Source of the DNA: Gemmatimonadaceae bacterium
GTDB lineage: Bacteria; Gemmatimonadota; Gemmatimonadetes; Gemmatimonadales; Gemmatimonadaceae
Assembly (NCBI GenBank): GCA_019694735.1
Contig: JAIBBJ010000064.1
Span: forward strand, 40,893 to 104,892
Direction of reading: 5' to 3'
DNA: 64,000 nucleotides
The position numbers and the translations under genes are program-made. How positions within the stretch are numbered: position 1 is the stretch's first letter; each line of letters opens with the position of its first letter. This document shows, piece after piece, positions 1 to 12,085 of the stretch. Below the pieces are notes generated by a model. The model did not search any database. It saw only the letters and a program-made list of their open reading frames with translations, and was not told the origin of the DNA.

Positions 1-1090
1 CCGTGGACACGCCGTGGCTGATCGTCACCACCAGCGCCCCCTGCAGGGACTCCACCGTCATCGCGAAGATGCCGAGCATCACGAAGCCGAGGTGCGAGAC
101 CGACGAGTACGCGACCAGCTTCTTGAAGTCGGGCTGCACGAGCGCCACCAGCGCGCCGTACACGATCCCGGTCACCGCGAGCACCAGCATCACCATCCGG
201 ACGGTCGGGTGCATCGCGACCTCCGGGAAGAGCGGCACCGCGAACCGCACGAAGCCGAAGGTGCCCATCTTGAGCATGATCGCCGCCAGGATCACCGACC
301 CCGCGGTCGGCGCCTCGACGTGCGCGTCGGGCAGCCACGTATGGAAGGGGAACATCGGCACCTTCACCGCGAACGCGATCGCGAACGCGAGGAAGACCCA
401 CATCGCCCCGGTCACCGGCGCCGCCTTCGTCATCACCATGATCGCGTCGTAGCCGAACACCGGCGGGCCGCCCCGCCCCGCCTGCAGTCCCAGCCACACG
501 ATCGCCACCAGCATCAGCAGCGACCCGACCATCGTGTAGAGGAAGAACTTCAGCGAGGCGTAGAGCCGCCGCTGGCCGCCCCACACGCCGATGATCAGGT
601 ACATCGGGACCAGCATCACCTCCCACATCACGTAGAAGAGCACCAGGTCGAGCGCCATGAAGACGCCGAGCATGCCCGTCGTGAGGATCAGGAGGAGCGC
701 GTAGTAGCTGTGGGTCTTCTCCCGCACGCTCGTCCAGCTGCCGAGCACCGCCAGCGGCATGATGAGCGTCGTCAGCAGGATCAGCATCTGCGCGATGCCG
801 TCGATGCCGATCGTGAACCGGACCCCCCACTGCGGGATCCAGGCGAGGTCCACCTTGCCGTACCAATCCGGGCTGGCCGGGTCGAGCGCCCACCACAGGC
901 CGAGCGACAGCACGGCCTCGGCGAGGAAGATCCCGAGCGCGAGCTGGCGCGCGGCCGGCATCGCCGACGCGTCGTCGCCCTTGTGCATCGCGCCCTGCGC
1001 GACCACCAGCACGGCGCCGAGCAGCGGGAGCAGCAGCAGGGCCGGCAGGATCCAGCCGGCGTATCCGATCCCGTCGAGGAACTGGGTCAT
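1..1090 (-). CDS. nuoM: NADH-quinone oxidoreductase subunit M (3' end beyond window)
   Basis: This is a proton-pumping, antiporter-like membrane subunit of respiratory complex I. The visible 363 residues start MTQFLDGIGYAGWILPALLL and include the conserved stretches MWEVMLVPMYLIIG, KFFLYTMVGS, FPFHTWLPDAHVEAPTAGSV and KKLVAYSSVSHLGF. These cover the pump-channel glutamate and lysines typical of NuoM. About 140 further residues would be expected left of base 1. The ATG at 1090 lies 10 bases after the nuoL stop, so it is the next gene of the nuo operon. nuoN would be expected next, outside the window. Confidence 0.97.
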   Translation of the reverse strand, partial: MTQFLDGIGYAGWILPALLLLPLLGAVLVVAQGAMHKGDDASAMPAARQLALGIFLAEAVLSLGLWWALDPASPDWYGKVDLAWIPQWGVRFTIGIDGIAQMLILLTTLIMPLAVLGSWTSVREKTHSYYALLLILTTGMLGVFMALDLVLFYVMWEVMLVPMYLIIGVWGGQRRLYASLKFFLYTMVGSLLMLVAIVWLGLQAGRGGPPVFGYDAIMVMTKAAPVTGAMWVFLAFAIAFAVKVPMFPFHTWLPDAHVEAPTAGSVILAAIMLKMGTFGFVRFAVPLFPEVAMHPTVRMVMLVLAVTGIVYGALVALVQPDFKKLVAYSSVSHLGFVMLGIFAMTVESLQGALVVTISHGVST

Positions 1091-1100
1091 GGCGGGTTCC

Positions 1101-3313
<2,213 letters not shown>

Positions 3314-3314
<1 letters not shown>

Positions 3315-3607
3315 CAGCCCTTCAGGAGGTTGATGTCCTCGAGGTCCACCGACTGCCGGTGCCGGAAGATCGCGATGATGATCGCCAGCCCCACCGCCGC
3401 CTCCGCGGCCGCGACCGTCATCACCATCACCACGAACACCTGGCCGGTGGCCCCGTACAGCTTCGAGAGCGCGACGAACGACAGGTTCACGGCGTTCAGC
3501 ATCAGCTCCACGCACATGAACAGGATGATCGCGTTGCGGCGCGTCAGCACGCCGATCACGCCGATCGTGAACAGCACGGCCGAGAGGGCCAGGGACTCAG
3601 CGAGCAT
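3314..3607 (-). CDS. nuoK: NADH-quinone oxidoreductase subunit K
   Basis: This small three-helix membrane subunit of complex I has 97 residues, close to the usual 100. The helix-2 motif [13 protein letters not shown] carries the glutamate conserved for proton translocation. A second conserved glutamate follows in [12 protein letters not shown]. It overlaps the end of nuoJ by 11 bases and the start of nuoL by one base, indicating coupled translation. Confidence 0.97.
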
Positions 3608-4166
3608 CGCCGCCCTCCCGCTTCTTGCCGATCACCACCGCCCCGACGATCGCCGTGAGCAGCAGCATGGACGTGAGCTCGAACGCCAGCAGGTGCTCCC
3701 GGAAGAGCGGCGCCGCGATCGGCCCGATCACCCCGCCCGGGCCGTCGATGGCCTCCGCCGCCTGCCGCGCCAGCGCCGCCTTCGGCGTCAGCTCGGCCGC
3801 GAACTCGCTCTGCGCCAGCACCATCACCTCGGCCAGCATCGCCAGCCCCACGAACCCCGCCGCGAGCCGGCCCGCGTTCCCCCGCAGGTCCGTCACCGCC
3901 TCGGCGTGCCCGAGGTTCAGCAGCATCACCACGAACAGGAACACCACCATGATCGCGCCGGCGTACACGAGCACCTGGATCGCGCCGATGAACTGCGCGC
4001 CGAGCAGCACGTACTCCGCCGCCAGGCAGAACATCACGTTCACCAGCCACATCGCCGCCGCCACCGGGCTCTTCCGCGTGACGAAGAGCAGCGCCGAGGC
4101 GATCGCCAGCAGCCCGAAGAGGTAGAAGTGGAACGAGTAGAACAGGGGGAAGAACTCGTGGCGCAT
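3597..4166 (-). CDS. nuoJ: NADH-quinone oxidoreductase subunit J
   Basis: This membrane subunit of complex I has 189 residues. It carries the family core [20 protein letters not shown], the helix containing the pi-bulge in known structures. Five hydrophobic helices can be recognised. It starts four bases after the nuoI stop and overlaps nuoK. Confidence 0.96.
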   Translation of the reverse strand: MRHEFFPLFYSFHFYLFGLLAIASALLFVTRKSPVAAAMWLVNVMFCLAAEYVLLGAQFIGAIQVLVYAGAIMVVFLFVVMLLNLGHAEAVTDLRGNAGRLAAGFVGLAMLAEVMVLAQSEFAAELTPKAALARQAAEAIDGPGGVIGPIAAPLFREHLLAFELTSMLLLTAIVGAVVIGKKREGGDAR

Positions 4167-4170
4167 GGCC

Positions 4171-4668
4171 TCACTCCCCCTTCGGATGCGCGGGATCCCA
4201 CAGCTCGCTCACCGGGTGCGTCTGCGCCGTGAGCCGCTCGAGGTCGTACACGAACCGGTCGCGCCGGAACTCCGCGTTCTCGTAGTGCCGCCCCAGGTGG
4301 ATCGCCTCCTCCGGGCACACCTCCTGGCAGTAGCCGCAGAAGATGCAGCGGAACTCGTCGATCTCGAACACGAGCGGGTAGCGGTTCCCCTCCTCGTCCT
4401 CGCCCGGGACCAGCTTGATGCAGTTCGCCGGGCAGACCGTCGGACAGAGGCCGCAGGCCACGCACTTCGCCTTGCCGTCCTCCGTCGTCAGCATCCGGTG
4501 CGTCCCCCGCCACCGCGGCGAGAGGTCCCACTTCTCCTCCGGGTACTGGATCGTCACCCGGTGCGGGTCCACCAGGTGCTTCAGGGTCAGCATCATGCCC
4601 TTCAGCGTGGCGCGCACGTAGCTCACCTCGCCCACCGGGCGCTCCATCACCTTCACGTTGATCGCCAT
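4171..4668 (-). CDS. nuoI: NADH-quinone oxidoreductase subunit I (2x[4Fe-4S])
   Basis: This is the ferredoxin-like subunit carrying clusters N6a and N6b of complex I, 165 residues. Two complete motifs are present: CVACGLCPTVCPANCI and CIFCGYCQEVCPEEAI. The ATG at 4668 overlaps the nuoH stop by one base. The longer open frame upstream is the antisense shadow of nuoH and is not used. Confidence 0.97.
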   Translation of the reverse strand: MAINVKVMERPVGEVSYVRATLKGMMLTLKHLVDPHRVTIQYPEEKWDLSPRWRGTHRMLTTEDGKAKCVACGLCPTVCPANCIKLVPGEDEEGNRYPLVFEIDEFRCIFCGYCQEVCPEEAIHLGRHYENAEFRRDRFVYDLERLTAQTHPVSELWDPAHPKGE

Positions 4669-5930
4669 CAGCGGGACTCCCCCGAGGCGAGGGTGGACCG
4701 GAGCTCGGCGGCACGGCGCAGCTGCGCCACCCGCTCCTTGTGCAGCCGCGAGTACGCGGGGCTGATGAGCCGCCCGCGGTCGATCAGCACGAACAGGATC
4801 ACCAGACACACCAGGTTGATGCCGAGCAGCGCGCCCTTGAACGCCCAGCCCGTGCGCGACGCCCCCGACGCGTCCAGCGCCAGGATCGCGCTCGCCACGA
4901 TCACGATGTACGCCAGCGCCGTCGGCAGCAGGATCTTCCACCCGAGCGACATCAGCTGGTCATACCGGAACCGCGGCAGCGTCCAGCGGATCCAGATGAA
5001 GAAGAACACGAAGGCGTAGAGCTTCGCCGCGAACATCGCGAACGTCGCCAGCGTCTTCAGCACGGTCGCCGGGCCCGTGTCGTCCCAGCTCGTGAACGGG
5101 ATGTCCCACCCGCCCAGGAACAGCGTCACGAACATCGCGCTCGCCGTGATCACGTTCGCGTACTCGGCGATGAAGAACATCGAGAACTTCATCCCCGAGT
5201 ACTCCGAGTGGTACCCGGCGATCAGCTCCGACTCCGCCTCCGGCAGGTCGAACGGCACCCGGTTCGTCTCGGCGAACGCCGAGACCAGGAAGATGAACGC
5301 CGCCACGCTGATCAGGACGACGTTGTACGCCCCCGCCTGCTGCTGCGCCACGATCGCCGGCAGCGAGACGTTCCCCGCCACCAGCAGCACGCAGACCAGG
5401 CTCATCCCCATCGCGATCTCGTAGCTCACCATCTGCGCCGACGACCGCAGGCCGCCCAGCAGCGCGTACTTGTTGTTCGACGACCACCCCGCCAGCACGA
5501 TGCCATAGACGCCGAGCGACGTGATCGCGAGCAGGTAGAGGAAGCCCACCGGCAGGTCGGCCACCACGAGGTCGATGCGCCCCCACGGCGTCGGCAGCGG
5601 CGCGCCGAACGGGATCACCGCCCACGCGATCATCGCCGTGCAGAACGAGAGCGCCGGCGCCAGCACGAAGAGGGGCTTGTTCACGTCCCCCGGCATCGTC
5701 TCTTCCTTCAGGAAGTTCTTCACGCCGTCCGCCGCCACCTGCAGGAGGCCCCACGGGCCCACCCGGTTCGGCCCGTGCCGGTCCTGGATCCAGGCCGACA
5801 CCTTCCGCTCGGCCAGCGTCGTGTACGCCACCACCACCATGTAGATGGTGAAGACGAACAGCATCTTGATCACCGTCGCCAGGAGGAACACCATCGTGGA
5901 CGGCGGCAGCTGCATCGGATCGAGCGGCAT
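4668..5930 (-). CDS. nuoH: NADH-quinone oxidoreductase subunit H
   Basis: This membrane subunit helps form the quinone-binding site of complex I, 420 residues with about eight to nine helices. Recognisable signatures are AERKVSAWIQDRHGPNRVGP near residue 40 and FAETNRVPFDLPEAESELIAG in the loop near the quinone site. The C-terminus has a roughly 70-residue extension with another helix and a charged tail, longer than in the E. coli protein of about 325 residues. The ATG overlaps the nuoG stop by one base. Confidence 0.97.
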   Translation of the reverse strand: MPLDPMQLPPSTMVFLLATVIKMLFVFTIYMVVVAYTTLAERKVSAWIQDRHGPNRVGPWGLLQVAADGVKNFLKEETMPGDVNKPLFVLAPALSFCTAMIAWAVIPFGAPLPTPWGRIDLVVADLPVGFLYLLAITSLGVYGIVLAGWSSNNKYALLGGLRSSAQMVSYEIAMGMSLVCVLLVAGNVSLPAIVAQQQAGAYNVVLISVAAFIFLVSAFAETNRVPFDLPEAESELIAGYHSEYSGMKFSMFFIAEYANVITASAMFVTLFLGGWDIPFTSWDDTGPATVLKTLATFAMFAAKLYAFVFFFIWIRWTLPRFRYDQLMSLGWKILLPTALAYIVIVASAILALDASGASRTGWAFKGALLGINLVCLVILFVLIDRGRLISPAYSRLHKERVAQLRRAAELRSTLASGESR

Positions 5931-7504
5931 CAGGCGGCCCCCGCCCCGGCCCCGGCGACGGTCGCGCCGCGGAGCCCGATGAGGTCATAGGAGAGCCCGG
6001 CGAACGCCGGCTCGCTCGCCGCGAGCTCCGCGAACGTCGCCGACGGCAGGGTGCAGGCGTTGGAATCCGCCCCCACCGCGGTCGCGAGGTCCGCCAGCGC
6101 GTACCAGCTCGGCCGCGCCAGCCCCGGCGCCGCCTTCGCCTGCAGGTACCGCTGCACCCGGCCGCGGAGGTTCGTGAACGTCCCCTCCTCCTCCGCCACG
6201 TTCGCGATCGGCAGCGCCGCCGCGACCTTCGGCAGGTGGAGCGGCAGGGTCGTGCCGACCACGATCACCGCGCTCGCCTTCGCGACCGCGGACGCGGCCG
6301 CGTCCACGCCCTCGAGCACGTCATCGGCCAGCACGAGGACGTCGCCGTCCTTGAGCCCGCTGAGCACGTCGGCATCACGCCGCGCGAAGCCGAGGAGCTC
6401 GGCGCCCTGCACGTTCGGGGCACGGTCGGCGCGGAGCGCGAGGTCCTTCACCCCCGGCAGCGGTGCCTCCGGGCCCGTCGCGCAGCGGAAGGCGCCCTCG
6501 CCCCCCGTCTTCGTGATGAGGCGCTTGAGCAGGAAGAGCGCCTCGTTGGAGAGCTTCGGGCTCGCCACCACGTACGCCCGCTTCCCCGCGAGCGCCTTCG
6601 CCGCCTCGGCGTACGCGATCTCCCAGTCCACCGGCGAGAGCGCGCCCGCGAGCGCGATCTTCGGGACCTCGAGCCGGTCGGCGCGGTTCATCCAGCGGTA
6701 GTCGAGCCGCCCCGCGTCGCAGAGGTAGAACTTGTTGACGTCCTCGTTGGAGCGCGGCTTCTGCCGCACCACCACGTTGTCGCGCGTCTCGAGGATGCTG
6801 TTGCACCCCTGCGAGCACCCCGTGCAGACCGAGGCCGTGCGGTCGAGCTCCCAGGCGCGCGCCTTGTTCAGGAAGTCCTTCGAGACCAGCGCGCCCACCG
6901 GGCAGAGGTCGATCACGTTCGCCGCCCACGGCTGCGTCAGGTCGGCGTCCGGCGCCTTGGCGATCATCGCCCGGTCGCCGCGCTCCGAGACGCAGAGCAC
7001 CGGGTCCTGGTGCACGTCGTCCATGAACCGCACGCAGCGCGTGCAGAGGATGCAGCGGTTGGTGACGTACAGGACGTCCCCGCCGAAGTCCTCCACCGGG
7101 TTGAAGCGCTTGGGCTCGCGGTAGCGCGAGTCGGCGCGCCCTTCCTGGAAGGTGTAGTCCTGCAGCTCGCACTCGCCCGCCTGGTCGCAGATCGGGCAGT
7201 CGAGCGGGTGGTTGATGAGCAGGAGCTCCAGCACGCCCTTGCGGGCCTCGAGCGCCTTCTCCGAGTACACGTGCACCACCTGCCCCTCGCCCACCGCCGT
7301 CGCGCACGACGGGGCGAGCTTCGGCATCTTCTCCACCTCCACCAGGCACATGCGGCAGACGCCGGCCACGGGGAGCCCGGGGTGGTAGCAGTAGTGCGGG
7401 ATCAGCACGCCGGCCTGCTTCGCGGCCTCGAGGATCATCGTCCCCTCGGGCACCGCGACCTGGCGGCCCTCGATCGTCAGGTTCACCAGCTTCTGCTCGC
7501 TCAT
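5930..7504 (-). CDS. nuoG: NADH-quinone oxidoreductase subunit G (short form)
   Basis: This is the iron-sulfur subunit of the peripheral arm, 524 residues, clearly shorter than the roughly 780-900 of Thermus or E. coli. Cluster ligands are visible in order: C39, C50, C53 and C67 for the [2Fe-2S] cluster; H99, C103, C106 and C112 for N5; CILCTRC with a later CPVG for N6-type binding; and a CX2CX3CX27C motif matching the extra N7 cluster. The molybdopterin-fold remainder after about residue 250 is reduced. ATG at 7504 overlaps the nuoF stop by one base. The upstream open frame is antisense shadow. Confidence 0.95.
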   Translation of the reverse strand: MSEQKLVNLTIEGRQVAVPEGTMILEAAKQAGVLIPHYCYHPGLPVAGVCRMCLVEVEKMPKLAPSCATAVGEGQVVHVYSEKALEARKGVLELLLINHPLDCPICDQAGECELQDYTFQEGRADSRYREPKRFNPVEDFGGDVLYVTNRCILCTRCVRFMDDVHQDPVLCVSERGDRAMIAKAPDADLTQPWAANVIDLCPVGALVSKDFLNKARAWELDRTASVCTGCSQGCNSILETRDNVVVRQKPRSNEDVNKFYLCDAGRLDYRWMNRADRLEVPKIALAGALSPVDWEIAYAEAAKALAGKRAYVVASPKLSNEALFLLKRLITKTGGEGAFRCATGPEAPLPGVKDLALRADRAPNVQGAELLGFARRDADVLSGLKDGDVLVLADDVLEGVDAAASAVAKASAVIVVGTTLPLHLPKVAAALPIANVAEEEGTFTNLRGRVQRYLQAKAAPGLARPSWYALADLATAVGADSNACTLPSATFAELAASEPAFAGLSYDLIGLRGATVAGAGAGAA

Positions 7505-8829
7505 CAGCGCGCCCCCACGGCGGCACCCGCCATCGCGATGGTGGAGGACCGGCGGCCGGTGATCAGCGCCTCGAACTCGCCGCGGAACTTCCTGATGCCG
7601 GAGGTCACCGGCGCGCCGCACGAGTCCGACAGCACGCAGATCGTCTTGCCGGTCATGTTCTCGCTGAGCTCGAAGATCGTGTCGAGGTCCTCGAACGTCC
7701 CCTGCCCGGCCACGATCCGCTCGAGGATCTTGGTCATCCACGCCGTGCCCTCGCGGCACTGCGTGCACTGGGCGCAGCTCTCGTGCGCGTAGAACCGCGC
7801 CAGCCGCGCCAGCTGCCGCGGCATGTTCTGCGCGTCGTCGAAGATGATGCAGCCGCCCGACCCGAGCATCGTGCCGACCTCGAGGAAGCCCTCGTAGTCC
7901 ATCCGCACCGACTCGGCCTCCTCGATCGTGATCACCGGCACCGACGACCCGCCGGGGATGATCGCCTTGAACTTCCGCCCCGCCGGCGGCCCGCCGCAGA
8001 GGTCGTACAGGAACTCCTTGAACGGGAACCCGAGCGTGATCTCGTAGTTGCCCGGCTTCGCCACGTTGCCGCAGACCGAGATCAGCTTCGACCCCGTGCT
8101 CTTCGGCGACGACAGGCACATGGCCTTGTACCACTCGGCGCCGTTGTTCAGGATGTGCGGCACCGCCGCCAGCGTCTCGACGTTGTTGATCGTCGTCGGC
8201 TTGCCGAAGAGCCCCGCCACCGCCGGGAACGGCGGCTTGATCCGCGGGTTGCCACGCTTGCCCTCGATCGAGTTCATCAGGGCCGTCTCTTCGCCGCAGA
8301 TGTACGCGCCCGCGCCGCGGTGCACGAAGATCTCGAGCTTCTTCCCCGAGCCCATCGCGTTGGGGCCGATGATCCCGGCCGCCCGCGCCTCCGCCAGCGC
8401 CGCCTCCATCACCCGGATCGGTTCCGTGAACTCGCCGCGGATGTAGATGTAGGCCGTGTCGGCGTAGATGGCGAGCGCGCCGATCGCCACCCCCTCGATG
8501 AGGGCGTGCGGCGTCCACCGCATGATCTCGCGGTCCTTGAACGTGCCCGGCTCCGACTCGTCGGCGTTGCAGCAGAGGTAGTGCTGCTTGCCGTCGGGCT
8601 TCATGAACGACCACTTGAGGCCGGTCGGGAACCCGGCGCCGCCGCGGCCGCGGAGCCCCGAGGCCTTCACGAGGTCCTGGATCGCCGTCGGCTCCAGGTA
8701 GAGCGCCTGCTGTAGCGCCTTGTACCCGCCGCGCGCCTTCCACCCCTCGAGGGTGCGCGCCTCCGGCTCCCCGAAGTGCTTGGAGAGGATCGGCGTCTCG
8801 CGCGGGTGGGACTTATGGGGATAACCCAT
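7504..8829 (-). CDS. nuoF: NADH-quinone oxidoreductase subunit F (NADH/FMN subunit)
   Basis: This subunit oxidises NADH and carries FMN and cluster N3, 441 residues. The FMN/NADH loop LRGRGGAGFPTGLKW is near residue 60 and NADESEPGTFKDREI follows. The N3 ligands lie in ESCAQCTQCREGT and in the later LSDSCGAP. It starts 46 bases after the nuoE stop, the largest gap in the operon, and overlaps nuoG by one base. Confidence 0.97.
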   Translation of the reverse strand: MGYPHKSHPRETPILSKHFGEPEARTLEGWKARGGYKALQQALYLEPTAIQDLVKASGLRGRGGAGFPTGLKWSFMKPDGKQHYLCCNADESEPGTFKDREIMRWTPHALIEGVAIGALAIYADTAYIYIRGEFTEPIRVMEAALAEARAAGIIGPNAMGSGKKLEIFVHRGAGAYICGEETALMNSIEGKRGNPRIKPPFPAVAGLFGKPTTINNVETLAAVPHILNNGAEWYKAMCLSSPKSTGSKLISVCGNVAKPGNYEITLGFPFKEFLYDLCGGPPAGRKFKAIIPGGSSVPVITIEEAESVRMDYEGFLEVGTMLGSGGCIIFDDAQNMPRQLARLARFYAHESCAQCTQCREGTAWMTKILERIVAGQGTFEDLDTIFELSENMTGKTICVLSDSCGAPVTSGIRKFRGEFEALITGRRSSTIAMAGAAVGAR

Positions 8830-8875
8830 GTGCTGGCTCGTCGTCCTGCTGGGGGATTGATGGGTCTGCGGGTGA

Positions 8876-9418
8876 CTACTTCAGCGACGAGAGGATGCCC
8901 GGCACCTTCCCCGGCGTCACCGACTCGACGTAGTCGTCATTGATCTGCACCGGCGTCGCGAACCCGCACGCGCCGAGGCACTCCACTTCGATCACCGTGA
9001 ACTTCCCGTCCGGTGAGGTCAGCCCGAGCTCCTTGCAGCCCGTGTGCTCGAGGAACGCCTTCACCACGTCGTCCGCGCCGGCGCAGAGGCAGGGCGAGGT
9101 CGTGCAGACCTGGATGAAGTGCTGCCCCACCGGGTGCTGGTGGTACATCGTGTAGAAGCTCACCACGCCCTTCACGTAGGCCGCGGTGAGGTCGAGCTGC
9201 TGGGCGATCTCCGTCATCGCCTCCTCGCTGATCCACCCGCGCTCCTGCTGGATCATCCACAGCCCGGGCAGCAGCGCCGCGCGCTTCTCCGGGTACCGCG
9301 CGATGATGGTGTCGAGCTCCGCCTTCCGCGCCGAGCCCGGCGTGAAGACGGGCGCGTACGGCTCGTGGTGCGCGTGCGGCGAGTGCGGGCGCGCCGGCGC
9401 CGAGGGTCCGTGGCTCAC
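8876..9418 (-). CDS. nuoE: NADH-quinone oxidoreductase subunit E
   Basis: This thioredoxin-fold subunit carries the [2Fe-2S] cluster N1a, 180 residues. Ligands are visible as CTTSPC (first pair) and CLGACG (second pair). I choose a GTG start at 9418 because it forms a GTGA overlap with the nuoD stop. Other upstream starts fall in the shadow of nuoD. The first 20 residues are rich in histidine and proline (PHSPHAHHEPYAP), which is not part of the conserved fold. Confidence 0.95.
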   Translation of the reverse strand: MSHGPSAPARPHSPHAHHEPYAPVFTPGSARKAELDTIIARYPEKRAALLPGLWMIQQERGWISEEAMTEIAQQLDLTAAYVKGVVSFYTMYHQHPVGQHFIQVCTTSPCLCAGADDVVKAFLEHTGCKELGLTSPDGKFTVIEVECLGACGFATPVQINDDYVESVTPGKVPGILSSLK

Positions 9419-10710
9419 CGGTCGATCTCCCCCATGACGATGTCGATGGACGCGTTGATCGCGATGACGTCGGAGAGCAGATGCCCCTCCACCATCTTCG
9501 GGATCGCCGAGAGGTTCACGTAGCTCGGCGGCCGGATGCGCCAGCGCACCGGCTTCGCCGTGCCGTCCGAGACGAAGTAGTAGCCCTTCTCGCCCTTCGG
9601 GCTCTCGATCGGCACGTAGCACTCGCCGATCGGCGGCCGCGGGCCCTCCATGACCACCTTGAAGTGGTGGATCATGGACTCCATCTCGCTCGTCGCCTTG
9701 TGCTTCGGCGGCAGGATCACGCGCGGGTCGTCCACGTTCACCGGGCCGTCCGGAAGGCGCTTCACCGCCTGCTCCAGGATCCGCACCGACTGCTTCAGCT
9801 CCTCGAACCGCACCAGGAAGCGGTCATAGACGTCGCCGTTCGTCCCCACCGGCACGTCGAAGTCGTACGTCTCGTAGTCGAGGTACGGGAAGTCCTTGCG
9901 CACGTCGTACGCCACGCCCGAGGCGCGGAGCATCGGGCCCGAGAGCCCGTAGTTGAGCGCCTCCTCGGGCGTCATCACGCCGAGACCCACCGTGCGCCCC
10001 ACCCAGATCGCGTTCCGGGTGAGCATCCGGTCCACCTGGTCGAGCGTCTTCGGGAAGTTCGCGAGGAACCCCTTGAGCCCGTCCACCCAGCCGTCCGGCA
10101 CGTCGGCGATCATCCCGCCCACGCGCGTGCCGCTGGTGGTCAGGCGCGCCCCCGTCCATCCCTCGAGGAGCTTGTACACGTTCTCGCGCTCCTGGAAGCT
10201 CCACAGGAAGGGCGTGAACGCGCCGATGTCGATGCAGGTCGTGCCGAGCCACACCAGGTGCGAGATGATCCGGCTCAGCTCCATCGCGATGACGCGGAGC
10301 ACCGTGCAGCGCTCCGTGATCTCGATCCCGAACAGCCGCTCCGCGCCGAGCACGTAGGCGACGTTGTTCCCCATCGAGTTCAGGTAGTCCTCGCGGTCCG
10401 TCCACGGGATGATCTGGTTGTACTGGCGGTACTCCCCGATCTTCTCGAACCCGCAGTGCAGGTACCCGACGTGCGGGATGCAGCGCACCACCGTCTCGCC
10501 GTCGAGCTCCAGCACCAGGCGGAGCACCCCGTGCGTCGCCGGGTGCTGCGGCCCGATGTTGATCAGCATGTGCTCGCCCTCGAGCTCCGGCTCCAGCGAC
10601 GGGCGGCTCGAGATGAGCCCCTCGGCGCCCAGCGGGATGCGCTGCGGGCGGCCGTCGGGCCCGAGGCCCGTCGTGGAGAGGGCGACTTCGATCGTCTTCG
10701 TGGCGGCCAT
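9415..10710 (-). CDS. nuoD: NADH-quinone oxidoreductase subunit D (49 kDa homologue)
   Basis: This subunit forms the quinone-reduction site together with NuoB, 431 residues. Signatures include NIGPQHPATHGVLRLVLELD near residue 50, with the quinone-site histidine, then GYLHCGFEKIGE and the C-terminal DIVMGEIDR that closes the family. The ATG at 10710 begins MAATKTIEVALS, two bases after the nuoC stop. NuoC and NuoD are separate genes here, unlike the fused E. coli form. Confidence 0.97.
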   Translation of the reverse strand: MAATKTIEVALSTTGLGPDGRPQRIPLGAEGLISSRPSLEPELEGEHMLINIGPQHPATHGVLRLVLELDGETVVRCIPHVGYLHCGFEKIGEYRQYNQIIPWTDREDYLNSMGNNVAYVLGAERLFGIEITERCTVLRVIAMELSRIISHLVWLGTTCIDIGAFTPFLWSFQERENVYKLLEGWTGARLTTSGTRVGGMIADVPDGWVDGLKGFLANFPKTLDQVDRMLTRNAIWVGRTVGLGVMTPEEALNYGLSGPMLRASGVAYDVRKDFPYLDYETYDFDVPVGTNGDVYDRFLVRFEELKQSVRILEQAVKRLPDGPVNVDDPRVILPPKHKATSEMESMIHHFKVVMEGPRPPIGECYVPIESPKGEKGYYFVSDGTAKPVRWRIRPPSYVNLSAIPKMVEGHLLSDVIAINASIDIVMGEIDR

Positions 10711-10712
10711 CG

Positions 10713-11441
10713 TTACTCTCCCACCTTCTCGCCGCCGCCGAGCCGCTGCCGCATGTCCGCGGGGAGCGACGCGAAGGCCTCGACCACCGAGAGCTCCTCC
10801 ATCGAGTAGCGGGCCTCGGGGTCGGCGGCGAGGGCGTTCTTGAGCTGTTCCGCGCGCGAGAAGCGGCCGCGGAGCGGGAAGTCCTTCCGGAGCGGGTGTC
10901 CTTCCTTGTACTGCTCCCAGAGGAGGATCCGGCGCAGGTCCGGGTGGCCCGTGAACGTGATGCCGAACATGTCGAAGCACTCGCGCTCCAGCCAATCCGC
11001 GCCCTTCCACACCGGCCACACGCTCGGCACCTCGAGCGGCGTCTTGCCGTCCTTCGGGAGTTCGGCCTTCAGGCGCAGGAAGCGGCGGAACTTGATCGAG
11101 CGGAGGTGCCAGACCACCTCGATCGCCCGCACGTGGTCGCGGTACTCCACCGCCGTGACGTCCGAGAGGTACTCGTAGGACTGCGCCGCGTCCGACTGGA
11201 GCCAGGCGCAGACCTCGGCGACCTTCGTGCGCTCGACGTAGACCGTCGTCTCGCCCCAGACCACCTCATGGCGGCCGATCGCGCTGCCGAACCTGGCGCG
11301 CAGGGCGTCCACGGAGGGGTTCACCGCCCCGCCCTTGTGGGGGAGCTGCTTGGGGGTCGTGGGCTGGCCGGGCGCGCCGTGGCCGGCGACCACGATGTCG
11401 AAGAGGGGCGCGGCCGGGTCGTGCGGGATGGGGGTGCTCAC
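10713..11441 (-). CDS. nuoC: NADH-quinone oxidoreductase subunit C (30 kDa homologue)
   Basis: This peripheral-arm subunit has 242 residues, with the family signature [20 protein letters not shown] followed by [16 protein letters not shown]. The start is a GTG at 11441 overlapping the nuoB stop (GTGA). An N-terminal extension of about 40 residues precedes the conserved domain, and a C-terminal tail of about 45 residues follows the signature. Confidence 0.96.
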   Translation of the reverse strand: MSTPIPHDPAAPLFDIVVAGHGAPGQPTTPKQLPHKGGAVNPSVDALRARFGSAIGRHEVVWGETTVYVERTKVAEVCAWLQSDAAQSYEYLSDVTAVEYRDHVRAIEVVWHLRSIKFRRFLRLKAELPKDGKTPLEVPSVWPVWKGADWLERECFDMFGITFTGHPDLRRILLWEQYKEGHPLRKDFPLRGRFSRAEQLKNALAADPEARYSMEELSVVEAFASLPADMRQRLGGGEKVGE

Positions 11442-12085
11442 GGGGCCGACCGGGTCTGGTGGACCGAGTTGCCGAACGGCTCCGACAGCTCGTCAATGCG
11501 GCTCGGCGGGATGTAGAGCTGCGAGGTCGGGTCGGGCATCAGCTCGTCGCGGAGCTCGCCCTTGGCCATGCGCTCCTCCATGACCTTCTTCTGGAGCATC
11601 ATGATGCCGTAGAGCAGGCCTTCCGGGCGCGGCGGGCAGCCGGGGACGTAGACGTCCACCGGGATGATCGTGTCGATGCCCTGGACCACGGCGTAGGAGT
11701 CGAACATGCCGCCCGAGGAGGCGCAGGCACCCATCGAGATGACCCACTTGGGCTGGGGCATCTGCTGGTAGATGCGGCGGATGACCGGGGCGAGCTTGAA
11801 CGGGACGCGGCCGGCGCAGATGAGGACGTCCGACTGCCGCGGCGAGAACGACATGCGCTCCATGCCGAAGCGGGCGAGGTCGTAGTGCGAGGCGGCGGAG
11901 GCCATGAACTCGATCGCGCAACAGGCCGTGCCGAAGGGCATCGGCCAGAGGGAGTTGGCGCGGCCCCAGTTGACGAGGAAGTCGAGGGAGGTGGTGACGA
12001 AGGGCTGGTCCCCGTTGGGATCGTACTCATAGACCAGCTTCGGGTCCGAGCCGCTGCCCTTGGCGAGCCACTGCTTCAATCCCAT
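11438..12085 (-). CDS. nuoB: NADH-quinone oxidoreductase subunit B (cluster N2)
   Basis: This subunit holds cluster N2, the electron donor to quinone, 215 residues. The ligands are the tandem cysteines in [11 protein letters not shown], the cysteine in [11 protein letters not shown] and that in [13 protein letters not shown] at 12085 begins [14 protein letters not shown] and overlaps the nuoA end by ten bases. The open frame further upstream is nuoA shadow. Confidence 0.97.
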   Translation of the reverse strand: MGLKQWLAKGSGSDPKLVYEYDPNGDQPFVTTSLDFLVNWGRANSLWPMPFGTACCAIEFMASAASHYDLARFGMERMSFSPRQSDVLICAGRVPFKLAPVIRRIYQQMPQPKWVISMGACASSGGMFDSYAVVQGIDTIIPVDVYVPGCPPRPEGLLYGIMMLQKKVMEERMAKGELRDELMPDPTSQLYIPPSRIDELSEPFGNSVHQTRSAP

